DNA of 64,000 bases. It comes from Phycomyces nitens. Its lineage: Eukaryota > Mucoromycota > Mucoromycetes > Mucorales > Phycomycetaceae. The position numbers and the translations under genes were made by a program. Of this stretch, positions 14,729 through 27,561 are shown piece after piece (position 1 is the first letter of the stretch; the number at the start of each line of letters is the position of its first letter). Location: the NCBI GenBank assembly GCA_022702545.1, contig JAHRBC010000005.1:2356001-2420000 (forward strand). The letters are read 5' to 3'. The notes beneath the pieces are model-generated. The model ran no database searches and was not told where the DNA came from. It saw only the letters and a list, made by a program, of their open reading frames with translations.

Positions 14729-16614
14729 TCAGGGACCTTTTTTTATTATTATTACTTCATTTACCGGGGTTTGTATGTCTATATTTTTTGTATTGGAGAG
14801 ACCAAGGTCTTGTTGCTACAGAATTTTATTCTAAAATGAGGTGAATGAAAAGGAAATGTATTTGCAATTGAACATCATGGCTGCATAGGTCATTTTGCAG
14901 CAGCACATACTTGCATAAAAGAATAACGCTTAACATCAAGAGCTCTAGTCGCTGTATAGATATTGGGTCAGTTACCGATTGTTGTTTTATTAAAGACATC
15001 AATCATATTCTGAGCAGCCTCACACTTTCACAGCCTCAAGTGATACTGGAAATGTTATTTTGGCACTTTACTACATGTGCACTTTTGTTTTGACTTTCTG
15101 GTGTTCATGTTAGTTAGGTCTCTTGTCTTACAATGACTGTAAGCTTGACTGCTCAAGTACTCCGTCTGTATAGGCCTTGAACTCTTTGAGCCAATACCTT
15201 TTTCTCTTGCTTGTCTTAAACAGTGTTTTTCTAATCACTCTCATACGAAATAAACTTTTCTACAATCAAAAATAAAGGGTCCTATTTCTTGGCTTCTTGG
15301 ATTTGATGAGGAAGCTTGTGGTGCCAATTCAGAAGAAATGGGGATGTACCTTGAAAGGCATGCAAGAAACTGTAGTCTTGAGAATGTTTTTATTGGTTAT
15401 AATACTCCATAACTTTCTTTTTTTCTTTTTTTGAAAATAAACAATGATAATTATTAATATGTATCATGAAAGTGTTCAATTAGATTTCCTGTACCTGACA
15501 TGAATATAGTTAGCAGCCTTGAAAATTAATGAAACTTGGCTATATAATCTTTGTCTATGATGCTCATTGGTTTCTAGAATCACATATTGCTCACAAAGAA
15601 TTGCAGTATCTAACTTTATAGAAAACCTAATAAATTGCTTTATATTTTCTTTCTCAAGAATATAATATAAAGAAACTGATCTTCTTGGAGTCTCAAATAT
15701 GCAAGCCGTCGGATCTAGGTTCAAAAAAGGGAATCTACAATTGGATTTGAACCATAGAAGGCTCAAATGATTGCAGAGCCTTGAGCTCATCTAAACAAGA
15801 TTTGAATCATTATCTCTATGCTTTACAGGAGATGCTAAGGCGAATTATTTCCAGACATTCCTTCCTTTTTGATTTGGGAACTTTAATCAGGTCATGGCAA
15901 AGCTTGGTACGTGAATTTGTACCCCACAGAGCCCGGACATTAAGAAAGATTTCTTCGGGGTACCCGACATAAAAACACCGTGTGGCCCATTGCAACAAGA
16001 TAAACAAATCAGCTCAAGGTAGATCAATAGTTCAAGGGGACAATAATATATATAAAGGTAAATGATAATAAAGGGGACAAGGCAATTAAGCGATACTTGC
16101 CATTTATAGGATATTCCTTATGCCTGTATATCTTGGCAGACATGTAGCCCAGATATTACAAGGTTACCAGACAAAGAGTACCAAAAGAATCAGCGAGAGT
16201 TAGGCTCATTTTTAAGGTTGTAAGCTGTTGGGCATGTCGCTTTTTTTTTTAAAAAAAAAGTCTAAATCCTAGAATTGTAAAAGCACAGAAATGTATGGTA
16301 TCGATGCGTAATAGAGCATATAGCTTTCATTATTGAATAGCAGTGATATATGTATTGGTTCTAATGAAGAAAAGGGCATGCCCTGACCAAAAAGAATAAA
16401 CCAATCTCATTGAATAAATTAATTTATTGGATATTCAAGGATTCCTGTTTAATAGCCTTACTTGTTAAGGATCGTGAGTTATTCAATGCCTGGTTGGGAA
16501 CCATTCAAGAGGTCCGTGGTCTAGAATCATATAATAGCCAGGCACACCAGAAAATCCAATTGATAATCTCATGCATATTTCCAAAGGAATTGTATTATAT
16601 TAATACAGACAAGA
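14729..16614. other. Intergenic with transposase-like trace
   Basis: At 15285-15423 (plus) an open stretch reads FLGFLDLMRKLV... and ends VIILHNFL, resembling the C-terminal end of a PIF/Harbinger (DDE_Tnp_4) transposase, with no start. On the minus strand, 15476-16007 holds two codon-like open stretches in different frames, unassigned. A T10A9 tract lies at 16241-16259. Confidence 0.35.
16241..16259. repeat. T10A9 palindromic tract
   Basis: Ten T followed by nine A, flanked by CGC and GTC. Confidence 0.9.
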
Positions 16615-17004
16615 CTAGTCAAGCTGGTTGAACAAGGTCTTTGGGTGTGGTTCATCTTTCTTCAGATATTTATGTCGCACCATAACATGTATCTGTTGCA
16701 CTGCACCACAGACAAAGGTCACACTGAACCAGAAGCTGAAATTACTTCACAAAAGATGAACCCAGGGATGTCTTTGGTAATTGATATAAACCATCTCCAG
16801 GGCTAGAGCCGAAAATATTTAATATAATTGTAACATATTGGATAAAAATCATGTAATAATAATAATGATAATAATAGAAAAGTGTAAAGAGACGGTTATT
16901 AGAGAAGTTTAGGAATCAACCGTACTCTTTAGAGTGCCGTCAACATCTCGCTCGTCAAGAAGGCCGGGAAATGAGCGGCGAGATACAAAGGTCAATTCGG
17001 ACAT
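16615..17004 (-). CDS. Small single-pass membrane protein (short-exon gene)
   Basis: Two coding stretches stand out from the AT-rich background. The first, 16921-17004, starts at an ATG and reads MSELTFVSRRSFPGLLDERD then VDGTLKST, with a possible donor at ACG|GTTGAT. The last, 16615-16735, follows a TTTCAG acceptor and reads FWFSVTFVCGAVQQIHVMV, then RHKYLKKDEPHPKTLFNQLD and a TAG stop. An 11-nt exon at 16792-16802 would join the two in phase, with a 56-nt intron after it, but this is not certain. The product is about 70 residues with one hydrophobic span and a basic flank, like small mitochondrial or ER membrane subunits. No family is recognised. Confidence 0.45.
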
Positions 17005-18977
17005 TTCTTATTTTCAAAAAGGCAAAGTTGACCAGAAAAGGCCGAGGCAAGATGTCCTATAAACCTCATTTCCACTGAATTGCAAAGACACATCAAAACA
17101 GAAACGATTTGCAACGACTGAAATATACCTTGTGAACAATACAAATGGATTTGGTGCCTTTATTTTTGCAACATCGCAACTCTCATTACTGCGATAACTA
17201 TTGGCCGAGAATTTTAGTTTAATTACAAACATATCAATATTTCTAAAGTGTCATTGCGTAGTAGAAAATTCCCAATCACAGATGTAAACTTTGTTATATG
17301 TCGCAATGATTATACGTCTTTACCTTTGAAATGTCTGGTTCGTGCTACTAATCATTACTTAATAGTTCATGATCGCCATAAACGATGCCGATCAAATCCA
17401 CAAAGAGACTTTGTGTGAATACAAAATCGACCATTTTCATTTACCTTGCAAGAACAGAAAATTAGAGATCCTGTTGTTCTTTATACTCGATAAAAAAAAA
17501 GATACTGTACTGGAATCCCAGTGAGCCCAACTTGCCTCTTTTTTTTTTATATACAACAAGTATGTGCAATTGGGCTGCTGATTGTTGGGATGCTTTTGGA
17601 ACACTAGATACCAAAAGGTAGTTGTAAAAAACTGTTTCATATTGATGAAACATACATCTCCAGACCCCATGTAAGGTCAGTACATTGCAAGTGGACATCT
17701 TGTGAGATTCCTTAAATCTTGATACCTCACCTGGTTTTTCTTAAAAAAAAACCTGTGCTGTATCATCATAAAGTTACTAAGTACCACTACTTACATAAAG
17801 ACCTGTGATATGTTTTCCTCTTTGATTGTCATGATGGAAATATTATTAATACCACACTACATAGCTTGATATTGATTGTGGTGGGGTAGCTTACATGCCT
17901 TTTTGTTTTGCCACACCTTTTATTTCCCAAAGTAATTGTTATTATTATCAATAACTAAATCTATATGCATTGCATTTCGCCCCCAAATCAGTTCCAAGGT
18001 CATGTTTAAGGCTTGTGAGATTAAAGTGTATTGTTCTTGTCACAAAACCTTTTGTATCATGATACTGGTTCTCATATAATTACCTATTTCTGGTGACAAT
18101 GCTACAGCCACAAAGATCATTGCTACACCTGATAAATCCAAAAAAAACAAAGGTCGAGGTTGCTACTTTGAGAGTATACAGCCTTATTAAAAAGCTAGTC
18201 ACTTGGTTTCTTTTTGTTGTTGTTGTATAATCTAGAAATGGTCTTGTTTATTAGACTATTCTACAGACACTACGCCATATGATTTGATTTGATGTAGCTG
18301 TTTCTATTCCTAGTCAATTCTTTATATACACATGTGGATGAGGTTCATATTTCATGTCACCAAGCCATCTACTGATTGTCTACCCAATTGATACGTTTAT
18401 TGGCCCAGAGGAGCCTAGACTTAATATATACAGATATCGACAGCCATGCTAGTTAGTTGCAGAAAACCTTGTACCATTTAGTACAATAATTTGGAGGCAT
18501 TCCTTGACTTTTCATCATTATTGCTTTAAAAAGCAAAATAATTACCATGGGCCATCTCTCTCTCTCTCTCTTTTGGCCATAAAGAACAAATCAATTACTA
18601 CCAAATGGCTTCGTAAACTCCCAAGCCCCCTATTTTTAAATCCAAGAACGACAGACATGACCAATTTGACCGGTAAGGCTATTGAGAACCAAGGATTATT
18701 ATTATTATTATTTTTGAGAGACCATTTGTCATTATATTTCCATCGTGCAAGGACATAAAATAAACCATATTTGGTCTGTTCCTTTTTAAAATAATAAAAA
18801 AATATATAAAATAAAAATACAATAAGCATGCCAAGAATATATTATACATATTCTGCCATTTGAACAAAAAAGCTAAATCCAATTAGAAATGCATATCATA
18901 ACAAGTCAAAATTATCCAGGCACAATGACGATTAAAGAGGCTGTTGTTCTTTCCAAGGTTGGTTGGGTGAAATATGT
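17005..18977. other. Intergenic, AT-rich
   Basis: No gene seen. Short open frames here are AT-driven and lack starts or splice context. A CT-rich run lies near 18555-18573. Confidence 0.55.
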
Positions 18978-19256
18978 TTAATGACTGTATTCCTTTGGGT
19001 TGTTCAATGGTCGTACTCGCGGTCCTTCTTTAAGGTCCCCCGACAGCGGGAAGTACGGGTCCGCTCCATGTGGCGCAAGGTGAGCAAATTTGGATAATTG
19101 CCAAAATGCCACGCTTTCAGCAAAACCAAAGAATAATAATAATAATGATATAATCTGGTCAGAGTATAATCGCACACAAATCAATTTGGGTTTGGATTTG
19201 GATCTTTGTGACCCAAAAGATGTGTGGAATATATAATATGTTTTATACACACACAT
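18978..19256 (-). CDS. Small predicted membrane protein, GC-rich 3' half
   Basis: A 92-codon frame with an ATG start. A hydrophobic span (IISLLLLFFGFAESVAF) is followed by a soluble tail (HLAPHGADPYFPLSGDL, then KEGPRVRPLNNPKEYSH). The DNA coding the tail, about 19010-19085, is clearly more GC-rich than its surroundings, as in the window's real exons. The first 30 residues are less convincing and may be replaced by an upstream exon. Topology and size resemble small accessory subunits of mitochondrial complexes, but I cannot name one. It lies just downstream of the RhoGAP gene on the same strand. Confidence 0.45.
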   Translation of the reverse strand: MCVYKTYYIFHTSFGSQRSKSKPKLICVRLYSDQIISLLLLFFGFAESVAFWQLSKFAHLAPHGADPYFPLSGDLKEGPRVRPLNNPKEYSH

Positions 19257-19450
19257 TCAAAGAACAACGGCCCTTTGAGATAAAACTATATATTGTTTTT
19301 ATATAATTTATGTGCCTATAGAAATACCAGTTCTCTTAGGAAACATTTGGGGGTGCAATATGTGTAGATGAATGTGAAATGAGGGTAAATGGGTTGGGAA
19401 AGGTGGAGTAATGTTTTTCGTTTTTTTTGCACAGCAAAGATCCACTGCTC

Positions 19451-20733
19451 TCACATATTCCCCTTGTTCATATGAATGGTCTGGATAGGATCATGGAAAC
19501 CATAGCGAGATCGCTTGGCTGGGACAGTGTTTGCACGCAAAAGATGCTTTTCATCAGACGGAAAACCAAGATCATTGGGGTTAAAAGAAGGCGTGGCCGG
19601 AGAGTTCCCGTATGGTGATGAATGAATAATCTGCAGGTTGCCAGAATGAAGATCTGGATAAAGAGATTCGAGAGCACACGGTCGATCGGATCCAGCCGAG
19701 TCCTGTAGACCAACCGTCTCGGTCCCACTGTGTTTGGGCATCTTGAAGCTGCCCCGGTGCTCGATCAGGAACTGGACAACCTTTTGGGACGTCTTGTAAT
19801 GAATCGGGTTCATTGCATGTTCGGGACTCAGGAGAAGTCCGGGTGTGAAGACTGAAGCCAAATTGAAAATATCCATTTTGGTGTAGTGTGCATGTTTGCC
19901 AAATACGCCAATGAGGTCTAGGAGATAGAATAACAAGTGCTGATTCTCGCATGGCAGCTGCTCAAGTAGGTGTTGAAATGCCCTGATGCGGTTAATATCC
20001 GTAGATTCGGTTTCTGTAAGAGCTCATCAGTCAACCAAACCATCCCTCCCTCCTCAACCATTTAGGCCATTTAGGCCATTTAGGCCGTTTAGGCCATTTA
20101 CCCATCACATCCCGAAAGGGCTGGTATAGTTCATGAACAATGACAGGCTCAGGCATGTAGTTGAGGAAGCGTCGAAGTACATTGGCTGCATCATGGACAG
20201 AGTAGCCTTTCCAGTCAAATTGCTTGCCATAGTCGATTGGGGCATTGAATATGAGCTGGAGTTCGCCAATACGCTTAGCACTGCCATGTTGACTTGTCAG
20301 CTTAAAGATATTCGCTCAATTGATAATAGGTTTTACCTGCCACTCATACGAAACACTCCTTCGGTATAGAGACCTAGAATCAAAGCCTTTTTTTAATTCA
20401 TCAATTTCATCGTCTACTTTTGATTTGGCTTGCCTTGGTCTTTGAGAAAGAAGCCACATTTTGCAACAATCGTGGGCACATAGCCTGTGGTTGTCTTATT
20501 AACGTCCGCAAAGGACACACTTGCGCGTGATAAATCAAGGCTGTTTTCCAAGGGTACTCCAAAAACTTGGCCTGGATCTGGGCAAGGGTTAGGAGCCAGA
20601 GACTATGGAGTAAAAGAAAAAGAAAAAAAGGGCCATTTATCTATCTACCTGATTTGCGGGTATTCTGTTTCTTTAGGGTCACTTTCTTCCACCAGTTCTT
20701 AAGAGAGGTGTCTTTGTGTTGCATTAACTCCAT
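19451..20733 (-). CDS. RhoGAP-domain GTPase-activating protein
   Basis: Five exons (20649-20733, 20434-20577, 20337-20373, 20102-20280, 19451-20013) join to 1008 nt, 335 residues. A short basic N-terminus (KNWWKKVTLKKQNTRKS) precedes a RhoGAP domain from VFGVPLENSL (about 33) to about 240. The arginine finger is in EGVFRMSGSAKRI (Arg85). Other family blocks are HDAANVLRRFLNYMPEPVI and MDIFNLASVFTPGLL. The tail of about 90 residues is Ser/Pro-rich. It should speed GTP hydrolysis by a Rho-family GTPase at the cell cortex; it is closest in feel to Sac7-type GAPs, which is inference. Intron 2 (20374-20433) uses a GC donor, and intron 4 carries a 9-bp minisatellite. Confidence 0.94.
20058..20100. 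repeat. 9-bp tandem repeat inside a RhoGAP intron
   Basis: About 4.8 copies of CCATTTAGG, one of them CCGTTTAGG, lying in the intron 20014-20101 just inside its donor end. Confidence 0.9.
20374..20433 (-). other. GC-AG intron in the RhoGAP gene
   Basis: 60-nt intron with donor CAAG|GCAAGC, matching the usual GC-donor consensus, and acceptor TTCTAG. Only this junction gives KDQ|GLYTEGVFR in the RhoGAP frame; the next GT downstream puts the following exon out of frame. Confidence 0.85.
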
Positions 20734-20856
20734 AGGCTAGACGTAGGTAGGTATAAAACAAGGGGCTATAAAGAGAGGAAAAAAAGCAGTAAAAATAAAG
20801 GATCGTCGATGAAAGGAAAGAAAGGCAAGAGAGAAGAAGAATGTATCACAGCCATT

Positions 20857-20889
<33 letters not shown>

Positions 20890-21078
20890 ATGTGTATATA
20901 TATACATACATATATAAATAAATAAATATGTAGTGTGTATTTTGTAGGATATTTATATGGACATATAAATATATAATGTTCATAGTCGTGCGACCGACAT
21001 CAAATAAAACAAAAAAAAACAATTTGCTTTGGATTCTCTTTTCTGCCAACCCCATCCCTTGCAAAAACCCGCTTTGTA
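20734..21078. promoter_or_regulatory. Shared 5' region of RhoGAP and DHHC genes
   Basis: 345 bp between two divergent ATGs. It contains a purine-rich run and a TA/TG microsatellite near 20857-20920. No specific binding site is identified. Confidence 0.4.
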
Positions 21079-22884
21079 ATGGCCAGTTCACAAAAACGGC
21101 CACCACAAGAACAATCGCAACCTCCCAGTCTTGTAGTATCGTCTATTCCAGCCACATCCACTCCTTCAACCGAGAGTAGATTCAGACTGTTGAATTCCAT
21201 AGCCCCACCTGCCGGATGGGATGAAGCAAGGCTAGGACTGCATAGCACATCCCAACCCCTGTCACCCTTCTTCCAATCTAATTCCATACTACGATTCACA
21301 GACAATCAAGTCCCAGATTCCCTCGAGAACCTTGGCCTTCCTTCAAAACAGCGTCTCATTCGTTCTAGCAACGCCTCAGCCACGGATGAAAGCAGTCTAA
21401 AGACAATCATTGACTCATCTCACAACGAAGATTCCATACCTCACTGTTCAGGTGTTACCTCCCTCTCAAACATGACAAACGATGACAGTACAACACTGAT
21501 TGGACAAGTTCGCCAACCGATTATGGACAATTACAAACCAAGTCCAGCCCATGTACCTCCATTACCCACACCACTCTTGTCTTCTCCTGCACCACTCAAT
21601 CCAACTATCTCGTCTACCTCCATCCAAGCACAACCTCCAGTTCAGACCCTATCAGTACCACAACTCCAGAGGCGGAACTACCAAGACTTCCCAGGTCGCA
21701 ACAAGTTCTTTTGTGGAGGTCGTTTTATGACAAGCAGAGAATACTGGGCATTTCTTGTTGCACTTGTGCTTATCATCGGTCCATCTGTTCTATTTGGAAT
21801 ATTCACGTAAGAATTGAGCTTATACTTACTTTATAGGTTTATTGATATTGGATTATAGCTGTCCATTCTTGTGGGACAATGTTCATCCAGCTGTTCCCAT
21901 AGTGTTTTGCTATCTATTTGTTCTCTCATTTGCTTCGATGATCAAGACTTCTTGGACTGATCCCGGAGTATGTATTTATGACTATGACTATGATTATGAT
22001 TATCATTGGCTTACAAATACAAATACCCACAGATCATCCCGCGCGATTTGGACCCTACACCCGAGTTCTTTGATGATCAAGGGTCAGCATACTACGGGGA
22101 ATCAGACTGGAGCCACGTCCCTGTTCAAAAAGAAGTAAAGATCAGAGACAACACTTGGGCACTGCGTTACTGCGATACATGCAAACTCTATAGACCACCT
22201 CGTGCTAGCCATTGTCGCCAATGCGATAATTGTGTGGGTAAGTCAAGTCTTTAATGGATTTGAAACGACCTAAAGTGTATATTTCCAACCATAGAAAACG
22301 AAGACCATCACTGTATCTGGCTAAACAACTGCATTGGCAAGCGAAACTACAGACCATTCTTTACATTTATTGTCACTGCCACCTTGCTCTGTCTGCTTGT
22401 CATTGTGTTTTCAATCGTACACCTCTTGCTCATAGTCCGAGAGCACTCTGGAGATGTGACTTTTGATGTAGTATTCCATGCTGCCCCCGTCAGTTTTGTC
22501 CTCGCAATCGTCTGTTTCCTCCTTCTCTGGATGGTTGGTGGCCTAACATTCTATCACTGTTCCCTAATCTTCAAAGGCGTCACCACCCATGAACAGGTAG
22601 ATCGTCGATAGAATCAAACCAACATTGGCTCATTTATTTTTTTGATAATCTTTGCAGCTTCGTGCCTCGATTATCAATAGCAAATATCCAGGCATCAGTG
22701 CAAACCCGTTTAATAAAGGAAGCCCAGGCCAAAACATGATCCATGTACTTTGCAGGCCACAACCAAAAAGGTAAATTAAATTGGCTAATTTTTGACAAGA
22801 ACTAAATATCTCTATAGTTATCTTCGCCGTAGAAAATTTGTCGAGCCTAGCCAGGCCAGAGTAGAGCCTAGCCAGAATCGATGA
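21079..22884 (+). CDS. DHHC palmitoyltransferase, Erf2/ZDHHC type
   Basis: Six exons (21079-21806, 21859-21967, 22033-22237, 22295-22596, 22658-22770, 22818-22884) join to 1524 nt, 507 residues. A Ser/Pro/Thr-rich N-terminus of about 210 residues precedes two membrane spans (EYWAFLVALVLIIGPSVLF and VPIVFCYLFVLSFASM). The Cys-rich domain follows: RYCDTCKLYRPPRASHC, CRQCDNCV, then ENEDHHCIWLNNCIGKRNYR with the DHHC catalytic Cys at about 354. Two more spans come next, then a short tail. The enzyme transfers palmitate to cysteines of membrane proteins; Erf2 acts on Ras in yeast. The G-alpha proteins in this window carry N-terminal Cys suitable for such modification, a general remark rather than evidence of a link. 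Confidence 0.95.
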
Positions 22885-23377
22885 TACTTGTCCAAGTACA
22901 GAACAGAACCTCGTTTTAGGTTCACCATTATACCCCTACCATCCTCTTTCCTCCTTATGGTCCCAGCCAAAATATTGCCCATCATAAGTCAAGGGTTTCC
23001 TTTCTACACTCCTTGTAGCAGAGAAAGCAATTCATCCCTTTAGCGTATTTAAAAAATATATGCAGGGATGATCTTTGCTTTCAATAGTTTTTATTTATTT
23101 ATTTATTTACTCATTTTTGTTGTTTTCTTGCCTTGTTTTAATATTAATAATAATATAATAATAATATAATAATAATAATATAATAATAATATAATATAAT
23201 AATATAGTAATATAGTAATAATATAGTAATAAATAGGTCCCAAGGTCAATTTGTAAAAGCTAAATATAAAAAAAAAGCACACCAATAAAAAAAAAACCAG
23301 GCAGATTCAAAGCAGATCAACATTAACTGAATTTTACACCAATTTTTAACTTGTACAAATAATATACATCTTTATAT
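22885..23377. other. 3' intergenic between convergent genes
   Basis: Trailer regions of the DHHC and ureD genes. It includes a TAATAATATAATA-type low-complexity run at about 23138-23235. No gene seen. Confidence 0.6.
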
Positions 23378-24418
23378 CTAAGAGAGCACCTTTTTGAACA
23401 TTCCCTCTCCAATAATACCCTTTAGTCCTTCACCAAGACACTCATTTTTTACAAAGTCCCTTACTTTCTCAGTTGTCATTCCAGAAATACGAACCAGAAC
23501 ACCCCTACCACCCAAAAGCGAACTCGTGGACCACAAAATGCCTCTATCCTCGGGACTGTGCATGGAGTTTGGCAGCATACGGACCTGCTCTGCCTTCTCC
23601 TGAAGAAGTTCAATAGATCGTTTCAATGACGAAGGTTCAGATATCAAGGCAGGGTCTGCACTGATGATAATAAGCGTTGCAAAACACGTATATGGCCGGA
23701 GACGAGCTGCATATGATGTTTCTCCTGTGCCGTCTGTTCTCATATACTCCTCATCTTCCAAAACCAGGCGATCCCTTAATACCATGCGTTTACCAACCCA
23801 AACATCAATGTGACTCATATAATGCCGGAAACTCCAGTTTTCACGGGTCTGTCTTCCACTTGTAAACCAATCGAGCAACACTAGCTGAGAAGAAGCATCT
23901 TCAAGACGGAAGGTTTGCTTTGACTGGAATGAAGAGTCACGAAAGGAAGTAACAGGATCAGGCAAGATGATAAGTGTGCCTAGATGTGCCACAGCAGCCG
24001 TGATGTGTTGTTGGGATATTTTGACATCGCTAGGATCTATTGGGTCTTCTTTGATAACCTTTGATGGTATTAAAGTCGAAAATCCGAGTGATGGTTGGGT
24101 TGTCTGGGCAAGAGAGGCCATCCACTTTTGTTGATGGACCCTGTCCTTGAAGATCTTGGTGTTGCCTTGAGTCAGCATCATAAGTATTGCCTGGGACTCA
24201 ATCTCAATCACCACATCAAACAGATCTCCACTCACGACACCTCCTCCATAACTAAGCATGTACACCACCGCCAGACGGTCAGCGTATGCCTTGGTTGGGA
24301 TGAATTTCAGTGGATATTGGGCATGGATCCTTGAAAACCGTGTCTCTCGGTCGTGGCATTGGCACACCAGAATGCCCTTTCCTGGAATATCGGTATTTTC
24401 AGACGAGAAACGTTTCAT
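23378..24418 (-). CDS. ureD: Urease accessory protein UreD
   Basis: A single-exon frame of 346 residues with an ATG start. It matches the UreD/UreH family: YADRLAVVYMLSYGGGVVSGD near the N-terminus is the classic block, followed by a QGNTKIFKD segment, LPDPVTSFRDSSF, and a WFTSGRQ.RENW motif. Length is normal for fungal UreD. UreD works with UreF and UreG to load nickel into urease in the cytosol. None of the other urease genes is nearby, as expected for a fungus. It is the only large intron-free housekeeping-type gene here besides the glycosyltransferase. Confidence 0.95.
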   Translation of the reverse strand: MKRFSSENTDIPGKGILVCQCHDRETRFSRIHAQYPLKFIPTKAYADRLAVVYMLSYGGGVVSGDLFDVVIEIESQAILMMLTQGNTKIFKDRVHQQKWMASLAQTTQPSLGFSTLIPSKVIKEDPIDPSDVKISQQHITAAVAHLGTLIILPDPVTSFRDSSFQSKQTFRLEDASSQLVLLDWFTSGRQTRENWSFRHYMSHIDVWVGKRMVLRDRLVLEDEEYMRTDGTGETSYAARLRPYTCFATLIIISADPALISEPSSLKRSIELLQEKAEQVRMLPNSMHSPEDRGILWSTSSLLGGRGVLVRISGMTTEKVRDFVKNECLGEGLKGIIGEGMFKKVLS

Positions 24419-25582
<1,164 letters not shown>

Positions 25583-27217
25583 CTATTGCTCAAAGCGCAA
25601 GGCACAAGTTCTACCTTTGCTCTTGCTGCTATCAATGAGATTGTAGGAACATGGATGTGTAGGACGAGAATTGCTGATCATTACATCAATTTCCGAAGCA
25701 GACACGGATTTGCACAATCTCCAAAATACTTCGGATACTTGAGCCAGAGATCGAAGATTTTTCAAGGATATAAATGATGAGAGTTCTTCCAGTGATCGCG
25801 GGAATGATACTTTTGCGATTTCATACATGGTGTAGATGCCGTCATGTTGTAATCACATCAAATAAAAGACAATAGTAAATCCGTGAATTTGAAAAGCTAA
25901 ACATGCATTCCAATGGTGGATATTGATGGCTTCTTTGCAAAAGATTCCTAAACGCAGGAGATCATGACATAGATCATTGTTGTTTGTAGTGGGCTGTGCC
26001 ACTTTTACTTCACCAAAGCCCAGGCTTGGTCCATAGGAGAGTTGCGTGAGTTTTGTCAGGGTTGCATCTGGTTTTTTATCACCACTGGCATCCGTTTCGA
26101 TATTGGTCCATCGTAATAAGACACGTTTTTCAGGACTGGATAGAATGCATGACAATATTGGATGGAAATATGTGGTTGTTAATTCATATTCGCCAATTGA
26201 TTGTTTGTTCTTTATAGCCTGTAATGGTAACTCGCCCATCGCTTTGGCAATACCACGGATCACGCAAGCAGTGTGTTTATCTACATGCCTACAAAGCTGT
26301 AATAGTCGTACATTGGCCTCATCATTATCCAGTTGATGCATTTGTACCGAATCGATAATCCGAAATACTTTTCCGCAAATGACGTCGCCAGCATCGAGTT
26401 TCGGTTCCAATGATTCGTGTACAAGATTTTCGGTCAGAGCATCCAAGATTTCTTCAGTGAAAACATCAATCATGAGTTGGTTATGTTGTTGAGGTGCCAA
26501 GAGCATTACATGAGATAAAGCGAGTGCTTCATGGATTGATGTTTCCATATGAAGCAAGGCAGATGCTGTGATGTCAACTACCTTTTGTTGAAATATCATG
26601 AACAATGTCTGTGGTATACGCACCACAGTTGAGTGCAATACAAAATTTACAACCGATATCTGGTTCCTCTTTGCTAATGACCATGGCAAGTTAACATCCC
26701 AGGAGCATTTACACACCAGGCTCACGTAAAACTCACACTACAGCAGTGATAACAGATCATTATACAATAGAGATTAATAGAACAAGAAAACTAGAATAAG
26801 AACTATATAAACCACCATAATATTCTTTCTTCAATAAACAACACTCTCACAGTATCTAAAGTTCCCAAACCCTAATTACCACAATGTCGAAATGTTCGTG
26901 CCTTTGAACATCCATCCAGTTGAATCATTTGGACAAGAAAGCAATGTCGATGATGTCTGATGTCCAGGCAGATCTAGGAGATCAGCGTCATTGTGTCTTG
27001 ACATATCTGGAGATGCCGAGTCATTGGTGGAGTTCTCATTATCAGTGGCAACGAACCAGCTAGAATTTAAAGCAGAATCTGCCAGTACGGGCGTATTTGC
27101 AGACTCTTGCCAGTCATTGGTCTCTTGATTATCAGAATTCGAGGTAATAGAAGTGATGCTATCATCAATTGATGGTGACGTCGAGAGGAGCGGTAACTGT
27201 GAACGAAACGGTAACAT
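25583..27217 (-). pseudogene. PD-(D/E)XK nuclease-like protein interrupted by an in-frame TGA
   Basis: One frame runs from 26725 to 25583 and is broken only by TGA at 25853-25855. It continues in the same frame for 90 codons (LQHDGIYTMYEIAKVSFPRS), with codon use like the part before. A PD-(D/E)XK pattern is visible: GEYE, then KKPD (26066-26077 on the plus axis), then GFGEVK (26003 onward), each in a suitable predicted element. A Ser/Asp-rich frame at 26880-27217 (starting MLPFRSQLPLL) probably forms the N-terminus; it ends at a good donor (TTGTG|GTAATT), but the acceptor is unclear. From memory, similar uncharacterised proteins are multiplied in Mucoromycota genomes. Function is unknown; nuclease activity is inferred from motifs only. 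Confidence 0.6.
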
Positions 27218-27561
27218 AACTATCGTTTTTTGACATTAGAGAGGTTTGGGGTTTTTATTTTCACTTTATATTCACTTTTATCAATTATGATACAAAAACT
27301 TCTCTCTCTCTGACCTCTTTGGCTTAGGGCGCTTAGGTGATGAAGAAAGCGTTTAAGGTCTTATTTGTTAGGGTAGTGGTCTAGTGAGAATCCTTATGAG
27401 TGCACTGTTCAATTGATACGCAATATTTAGTGGGAAGAAGATTGAGTTTATCTGAATGTGTTCAGTGGTGATTATATAGGGGCGGCCAAATATGGCAATG
27501 ACTTACGACTTTGATGTTGACCTCCGTCACACACTTTACTAGTTTTTTTTTTCCCTTAGAA

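Noticed and set aside
15730..15800. tRNA-like B box (GGTTCAAATCC, minus) followed by a T run
   Set aside because: The T-stem is only partly paired and no matching acceptor stem exists at the right distance.
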